Assembly: GCA_014729495.1 (NCBI GenBank)
Contig: WJJV01000035.1
Span: 1 to 18,021 of the forward strand
Direction of reading: 5' to 3'
Source: Candidatus Woesearchaeota archaeon
Lineage (GTDB): Archaea; Nanobdellota; Nanobdellia; Woesearchaeales; UBA12501
Length of the DNA stretch: 18,021 nucleotides
Part shown: positions 14,185 through 18,021 of the stretch, in pieces
How the letters are laid out: each line of letters opens with the position of its first letter
Numbering within the stretch: position 1 is the stretch's first letter
Notes under the pieces: model-generated
Database searches by the model: none
What the model saw: only the letters and a program-made list of their open reading frames with translations
Told to the model about the DNA's origin: nothing
Program-made: the position numbers and the translations under genes

Positions 14185-14219
14185 GAAGAAGACCCTTGAG
14201 CGGATTGTGCCACGGTGGC
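14160..14219 (-). pseudogene. broken tRNA-Ser copy, 5' part
   Basis: Bases 14201-14221 are identical to 14003-14023, which contain the 5' acceptor strand and first D-arm bases of tRNA-Ser. After CAATCCG the sequence diverges. It lacks the D-arm/anticodon-stem part, but a stretch resembling the intron can still be aligned (TTCATTTCAGGAG here, TTCATTCAGGATCAG in the intact gene). The T arm and 3' acceptor are absent, so it cannot be functional. It has its own copy of the tRNA promoter. Confidence 0.7.
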
Positions 14220-14246
14220 ATGGAATATGATAGAATTGAGTGGTTT

Positions 14247-14268
14247 TATAAAGGTTTTTCTTATTCAG
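14247..14268 (-). promoter_or_regulatory. duplicated tRNA-Ser promoter
   Basis: Twenty of 22 bases match the promoter of the intact tRNA-Ser at 14068-14089. The TATA element (minus strand CCTTTATAAAAC) is about 28 bases before the broken tRNA copy and may still drive transcription through the hairpin run and the intact tRNA. Confidence 0.5.
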
Positions 14269-14489
14269 GCAATATCAGAACGCCTTTGTTTTTGTCATCC
14301 TTCTGTTATATCAGGCTTTGTAACCACAATATTTAAGCTTTTCCCAGATTCTTATATATAAACCAAAAGCTTTAAATAGTACCTAAGAATTTTATTTATA
14401 AATTTATTGTATTTTCAATATATATTACAAAATAGGGGGTGTATGGTAATTATCAAGATTATATAAGATAATTGTCTATGGTGATATCT
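14269..14489. other. AT-rich spacer upstream of TFB
   Basis: No gene is visible. Several TATA-like stretches suit a plus-strand promoter for TFB, for example around 14353-14364, 14418-14427 and 14458-14467. The last is placed for a start very near the ATG at 14490. None can be chosen with confidence. Confidence 0.4.
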
Positions 14490-15413
14490 ATGTCAGGAGA
14501 ATTTGTCAAGAAATGCCCGGAATGTGGCGGAATAAACCTCTTCTACAACAAGGAGAAGGGTGAAGTGATCTGCAAAGACTGCGGCCTGGTGGTTGAAGAG
14601 AAGATGGTTGACTTTGACCAGGAATGGAGAGAATTTGACGGGGATGAGGCTGAGAGCAGGAGAAGGACCGGAGCTCCTATGACCTATACACAGTATGATC
14701 AGGGCCTGGGTACAGAAGTGGGCCAGAAAGCAGACCTCTACAGGCTTGATGGAAAGGACAAGAACAAGTTCTTCAGACTGAGAAAGTGGCAGTACAGGAT
14801 ATCAACTGCAATTGAGAGGAATCTTAAGCTTGCGTTGGCAGAACTGAAGAGAGTCTCATCCTATCTGAAGCTTCCAAAATCAGTAGAAGAAGAGGCAGCA
14901 AGGATATACACCCTTGCTGTACAGAGAGGGCTTGTCAGAGGAAGGAGCATGGAATCAGTTGTAGCTGGTTCATTATATGCTGCATGCAGGAGACATGATG
15001 TTCCAAGGACGCTTGATGAGCTATCAGAAGCATCAGGAATAGAGAAAAAGGAAGTGGGAAGGACTTACAGATTTGTGACAAGAGAGCTTGGCATAACAAT
15101 CCTGCCTTCAAATCCAGCAGACTACATAGCAAGGTTTGCCTCATCTCTGAAACTGAGCGCTGAAACCCAGTCAAGAGCTATTGAGATCCTTGAGAAAGCC
15201 CAGAGATCAGAGCTTACTTCAGGAAGGGGGCCTACTGGAATCGCAGCAGCAGCTCTCTATGTATCTGCACTTATCCACGGCGAGAAGAGGACCCAGAGAG
15301 AGGTCGCTGATGTCGCTGGAGTGACAGAAGTGACCATAAGGAACAGGTACAAGGAGCTTCTTGACAGGCTCAAGCTTGAGAAAGAGATCAAGAAGACAAA
15401 GAAGAAAGAGTAA
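14490..15413 (+). CDS. tfb: transcription initiation factor TFB (TFIIB homologue)
   Basis: A 307-residue archaeal TFB, which binds the TBP-TATA complex and recruits RNA polymerase. The N-terminal zinc ribbon has Cys9-x2-Cys12 and Cys28-x2-Cys31, and the B-reader/linker region follows at about 40-105. Two cyclin-like repeats lie at about 112-200 and 207-295. The first carries the family signature GRSMESVVAGSLYAACR (151-167), the second GRGPTGIAAAALYVSA (245-260). A helix-turn-helix that reads BRE DNA is visible at TQREVADVAGVTEVTIRNR. The tail is lysine-rich. Length matches normal archaeal TFBs. ATG at 14490 is preferred because GGTGAT lies 4 bases upstream; in-frame TTG (14472) and ATG (14478) starts are possible but give no known domain. 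It is flanked by long AT-rich spacers and is probably monocistronic. Confidence 0.97.
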   Translation: MSGEFVKKCPECGGINLFYNKEKGEVICKDCGLVVEEKMVDFDQEWREFDGDEAESRRRTGAPMTYTQYDQGLGTEVGQKADLYRLDGKDKNKFFRLRKWQYRISTAIERNLKLALAELKRVSSYLKLPKSVEEEAARIYTLAVQRGLVRGRSMESVVAGSLYAACRRHDVPRTLDELSEASGIEKKEVGRTYRFVTRELGITILPSNPADYIARFASSLKLSAETQSRAIEILEKAQRSELTSGRGPTGIAAAALYVSALIHGEKRTQREVADVAGVTEVTIRNRYKELLDRLKLEKEIKKTKKKE

Positions 15414-15462
15414 TAATTATTTTTACTTATTTGGATTAAATTCTATTTTCTACTTAGATAAT

Positions 15463-15471
15463 CTTTATAAA
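15463..15471 (+). promoter_or_regulatory. TATA element upstream of the 282-residue gene
   Basis: CTTTATAAA stands 36 bases before the GTG start at 15507, giving an expected transcription start near 15495 and a very short leader. It resembles the TATA boxes of the tRNA-Ser locus. Confidence 0.6.
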
Positions 15472-15506
15472 CAGACCCTTAAGATCCTCATAATAGTGAT
15501 AACCTA

Positions 15507-16355
15507 GTGATAAAAGAGACTTTGAAAAGAGGGCCTGCAGGGATTCATGCATTCACAGAAGACAGGTTCCCAAGCGCGCTGGAGTATGAGGTCAACTCAG
15601 CAGATCTTTCTGAACTTGCGATTAGCGGAAGGATAAAGATAGGCCGCCTTAACTTCCTGAGGATTGGGGCTCAGTATCATGATCTGTGCGAAGAGATAGA
15701 CTCAGAAGCTCTTCAGAAGAGCATAGAAAGCGAGCTTGCTGGAGTTCTCTGCTTTTTCTCAAACAAGAGTGATGATTCTGTGGCTTATTTTGTAGAAGGT
15801 CTTGAGACAATACCTAATCCAGAGACTGGAGACTATTTCATTCCAGAAAAGGATGTGCCTCTCATTATGGAGATAATAAATAAGAGAAGGTCAAACAAGT
15901 CATGTGATGACAGCAAGAAAGAGGATTCCATCTTATTGAGAAGAAAAGATGATCCTGATATCAGCTATCTGAGATATGTCCATGAAGGCCTTAAAAGGAA
16001 CGGAAGCAAATACAGAGAGTGGGTGTTTGATAATCTTACACGATCCTTTGAAAGATTCAGCATGAGCAGAGAGTTCTGCCAGGGAGTTGAGTATTATCTT
16101 ATGTCAAAACCCAAGAATATGATCACTGCGCTTTATTCATTCATGCTCTGTTCTGACATGTTTGCAGAGGACAAAGGCAATCAGGATGGAGTCAGGATCA
16201 TGTTCACTGAGTTCTTTGATGAGATGATTGAAGCAGGATTGAAGAACACAAGAATGCCTTATGATGAAGCCAGACCATTGTATAACCAGATAATAAAGAG
16301 AGAATTCAGCAGAGAAAGCAGTGTATTTGGTGGAGAAGGCGATTATCAGAGATGA
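15507..16355 (+). CDS. protein of unknown function, 282 residues
   Basis: I do not recognise this protein. It is soluble, with no signal peptide or membrane span. It has a mixed N-terminal half (about 1-125) and a more helical, charged C-terminal half, the two separated by a Lys/Ser/Asp-rich hinge near 127-145. The start is GTG at 15507, preceded by AGTGAT as a weak ribosome binding site and by a good TATA element. The 3' end overlaps the end of the convergent alkyltransferase gene by 10 bases. Codon and amino-acid style match the surrounding genes, so there is no sign of recent transfer. Its place directly after TFB is not informative, since it has its own promoter. Confidence 0.7.
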   Translation: MIKETLKRGPAGIHAFTEDRFPSALEYEVNSADLSELAISGRIKIGRLNFLRIGAQYHDLCEEIDSEALQKSIESELAGVLCFFSNKSDDSVAYFVEGLETIPNPETGDYFIPEKDVPLIMEIINKRRSNKSCDDSKKEDSILLRRKDDPDISYLRYVHEGLKRNGSKYREWVFDNLTRSFERFSMSREFCQGVEYYLMSKPKNMITALYSFMLCSDMFAEDKGNQDGVRIMFTEFFDEMIEAGLKNTRMPYDEARPLYNQIIKREFSRESSVFGGEGDYQR

Positions 16356-16648
16356 AATATTGAGCCTGGATCAGCTTTGCTGTCCTTGATTCTGATACCC
16401 TCTTTCTTCAGGAGCATTATCTTCTTTGCTGTTCCATGCGCAAACCCTCCTATAGAACCATCTGACTTCACAACACGATGGCACGGCACATTCCCTCCAG
16501 AAAGGAATCCATGAGGATTCCTGTTGAGGGCATTTCCTACTGCCATGTATGCCTTTGTGTTGAGTTTTCTTGCTATCTCTTTGTATGTTGTGACTTTTCC
16601 TTTGGGAATCTTCTTTGCGATCTCCCAGACTTTCTGATCAAAGTTCAT
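16346..16648 (-). CDS. ogt: MGMT-type methylated-DNA alkyltransferase
   Basis: A 100-residue protein consisting essentially of the DNA-binding/catalytic domain of O6-alkylguanine-DNA alkyltransferases. It has the active-site motif PCHRV with acceptor Cys56, the preceding N-P-H-G-F-L-S-G-G-N loop, and the helix-turn-helix segment KGKVTTYKEIARKLNTKAYMAVGNALNRNP with its recognition-helix asparagine/arginine region. The enzyme transfers an alkyl group from O6-alkylguanine to its own cysteine. The N-terminal ribonuclease-H-like domain found in Ada/Ogt is absent, as in the short forms known from archaea. Relatives of the ATL type have Trp or another residue in place of Cys; here the Cys is kept, so repair activity is plausible. 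It is transcribed divergently from the next gene through a shared TATA region and converges with the 282-residue gene. Confidence 0.88.
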   Translation of the reverse strand: MNFDQKVWEIAKKIPKGKVTTYKEIARKLNTKAYMAVGNALNRNPHGFLSGGNVPCHRVVKSDGSIGGFAHGTAKKIMLLKKEGIRIKDSKADPGSIFHL

Positions 16649-16677
16649 TATACACCTTATCCAATAAAACCGCCAAA

Positions 16678-16687
16678 TTTATATACC
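16678..16687. promoter_or_regulatory. shared bidirectional TATA element
   Basis: TTTATATACC reads as GGTATATAAA on the other strand. It is 30 bases before the alkyltransferase ATG at 16648 and 21 bases before the ATG at 16708. One TBP site could serve both directions, each with an almost leaderless transcript. Confidence 0.6.
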
Positions 16688-16707
16688 AATACTGTATCCA
16701 AGGGCTT

Positions 16708-17292
16708 ATGGATAAAAAAGAAAAGGAACTGAAAGACCTTGACAATGAAGTTAGTGAATACAAAGGATTAGATACAAGATATGTTGTATATATACTTTTT
16801 GCTGTGGGTGTCACTGCAGGACTCCTATTCCTTGTCCAGACAATAGACAAGTCAATAAATCCTGTCTCTGCCACAGGAAGCGTTGTTTACAGCCCGGATA
16901 TTCTTGACCAGTACATCGAGAACCCTAATGAGCTCAAGTCACTGTTCGGCAAGACTTCTGGAGAGATACCTGGCTGGCTTAGGTCAATGTTCGGAAATGA
17001 AAGAGTGAATGCCACTGTAATCAGGATGGATGGCTCAAAAGTGAACATGGCTGTCACTACAAAAAAAGGCATGCTCTCAGATGTCAGCATAGGAGAGATG
17101 CAGGATCCCACTATGCAGGTGCAGATGAGTGAGGACACGATAAAGAGGATTTATGAATCTGAGAATCCTGTTGATGACATTGAAGACGCTCTTGAGACAG
17201 AAGAGATAAAGTATGACACCCAGAGATTAACATCAGCTGTAAAGATGGGAATACTCAATACTGCAATAAATGTGATGTCATGGTTCACATGA
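16708..17292 (+). CDS. membrane-anchored protein, possible SCP2-like domain
   Basis: A 194-residue protein. The basic/acidic N-terminus (about 1-23) is followed by one membrane span at about 24-43 (RYVVYILFAVGVTAGLLFLV), and the remaining 150 residues are predicted outside. The stretch VNATVIRMDGSKVNMAVTTKKG...DVSIGEMQDPTMQVQMSEDTIKRIYES, ending in a helix, resembles SCP2-type sterol/lipid-binding folds in the order of its strands and its 'DPTMxVxMSEDTI' piece. That is a weak similarity judged by eye. ATG at 16708 is chosen because the TATA element lies 21 bases upstream and the added 31 residues of a longer form overlap the divergent gene. The following ATP-grasp gene starts 9 bases after its stop, so the two are probably co-transcribed. 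Confidence 0.65.
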   Translation: MDKKEKELKDLDNEVSEYKGLDTRYVVYILFAVGVTAGLLFLVQTIDKSINPVSATGSVVYSPDILDQYIENPNELKSLFGKTSGEIPGWLRSMFGNERVNATVIRMDGSKVNMAVTTKKGMLSDVSIGEMQDPTMQVQMSEDTIKRIYESENPVDDIEDALETEEIKYDTQRLTSAVKMGILNTAINVMSWFT

Positions 17293-17301
17293 TGCATTAA
17301 C

Positions 17302-18021
17302 ATGAACAATAATACAAAAACAACTGATCCTAAGAAGTTCTTGTTCATATCATGGGATGCTCTCATCTGTGATATAGCATGGAGAATACTTAAAGAAGGA
17401 CATGAAGTTAAGTTCTACATAAGAAACCCCATTGACAAGGATGTTGCTGATGGTTTCATCCAAAAGGTAAACAAGTGGGAGGATCATGTTGACTGGGCAG
17501 ACATAATAATATGTGATGATGTGCTTGGTCAGGGTTCAATAGCAAAAGATCTCAGAGACAAAGGCAAGCTTGTGATAGGGGGCAGCCCCTACACTGACAG
17601 GCTTGAGGATGATAGGGCATTTGGTCAGGAAGAGCTCAAGAAGTTCGGGATAAACATAATATCCTACCAGGATTTCAGGTCATTTGATGATGCAATAGAC
17701 TTTGTTAAGAAGAATCCTGGAAGGTATGTCATAAAGCCCAGCGGAGAGGCTGAGAACCTCAAAGGCCTTCTCTTTGTAGGTGAAGAAGAAGATGGCAAGG
17801 ATGTTCTTCAGGTCCTGAATGATTACAATAAGGCATGGGCCAGCAAGATACCTGAGTTCCAGCTTCAGAAGAGGGTTCTGGGAGTAGAGATTGCAGTAGG
17901 GGCTTTCTTTGATGGGAAGGAATTCATATATCCAATCAATGTCAACTTTGAGCACAAGAAACTTTATCCTGGAAATCTGGGTCCTTCCACTGGAGAGATG
18001 GGCACAACAATGTTCTGGAGC
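17302..18021 (+). CDS. GARS-like ATP-grasp protein (partial)
   Basis: This frame stays open from ATG at 17302 to the end of the window (240 residues, 3' end missing). It resembles phosphoribosylamine-glycine ligase (PurD/GARS), an ATP-grasp enzyme of purine synthesis. Residues 11-75 look like the Rossmann-type N-domain. KGKLVIGGSPYTDRLEDDRAF (88-107) matches the GARS segment before the ATP-grasp fold. YVIKPSGEAENLKG (142-155) is the ATP-binding strand and loop, and GVEIAVGAFFDGKEFIYP plus NLGPSTGEMG (225-234) correspond to the conserved 'EExS' and 'DxGPNTGGMG' regions, with clear deviations. The N-domain lacks the usual GARS nucleotide loop, so it may be one of the divergent GARS-like proteins of archaea with a different substrate. 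It follows the membrane protein gene by 9 bases. Confidence 0.78.
   Translation, partial: MNNNTKTTDPKKFLFISWDALICDIAWRILKEGHEVKFYIRNPIDKDVADGFIQKVNKWEDHVDWADIIICDDVLGQGSIAKDLRDKGKLVIGGSPYTDRLEDDRAFGQEELKKFGINIISYQDFRSFDDAIDFVKKNPGRYVIKPSGEAENLKGLLFVGEEEDGKDVLQVLNDYNKAWASKIPEFQLQKRVLGVEIAVGAFFDGKEFIYPINVNFEHKKLYPGNLGPSTGEMGTTMFWS

Noticed and set aside
13512..14219. Split (trans-spliced) tRNA gene made of a 5' and a 3' half
   Set aside because: The 5' fragment ends in the D loop and the 3' fragment begins in the T loop. The anticodon arm is missing from both, so they cannot make a tRNA together.

Overview
The window is archaeal. It holds a general transcription factor TFB, a tRNA-Ser with an intron next to the anticodon and no encoded CCA, archaeal-type TATA elements, GGAGGTG-type ribosome binding sites, and Arg codons dominated by AGA/AGG. 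Many proteins are compact or unrecognisable, and both lipoproteins carry clear lipoboxes. This suggests an uncultivated DPANN-type lineage (Woesearchaeota-like is a guess; taxonomy cannot be fixed from the sequence alone).

Layout. (1) 1-~862: the 3' part of a 23S rRNA gene (peptidyl transferase loop and sarcin-ricin loop present), with no 5S gene after it. (2) ~863-1533: a spacer containing a 16-nt perfect antisense match to the peptidyl transferase loop, then a gene of the four-helix-bundle/S23 family, which is known for living in or beside 23S genes. (3) 12593 down to 1548 on the minus strand: an 11-kb, nine-gene, tightly packed operon. It encodes a membrane protein, a small lipoprotein, a cytoplasmic coiled-coil protein, an unknown protein, three large single-pass proteins ending in L,D-transpeptidase (YkuD) domains, a small acidic protein, and a PD-(D/E)XK nuclease-like protein. 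Two of the YkuD domains keep the His/Cys catalytic motif. The third has lost both residues. (4) 12847-13404: a separate acidic lipoprotein gene. (5) 13500-14270: a minus-strand tRNA-Ser(UGA) with a 19-nt intron and a greatly enlarged variable region. It is flanked by broken copies of its own 5' and 3' ends and by a dense series of different, mostly perfect short hairpins. (6) 14490-18021: housekeeping-like genes, namely TFB, an unknown 282-aa protein, an MGMT-type DNA alkyltransferase, a membrane-anchored protein with a possible SCP2-like domain, and the start of a GARS-like ATP-grasp protein.

Most interesting region. YkuD enzymes are a bacterial peptidoglycan cross-linking family, and finding three in one archaeal operon is unexpected. 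All three share a plan: a cytoplasmic helical or unknown N-terminal domain, one membrane span near residue 280-315, a long Ser/Glu/Asp-rich spacer, and an extracellular YkuD domain. With the lipoprotein and the other envelope-type proteins, they look like one cell-surface machine running from the cytoplasm to the outside. Its substrate is unknown. Candidates are the archaeon's own surface layer, a host or prey bacterial wall, or self-anchoring to proteins. The second point of interest is the tRNA-Ser/hairpin zone, where new short palindromes appear both between genes and inside the tRNA variable arm.
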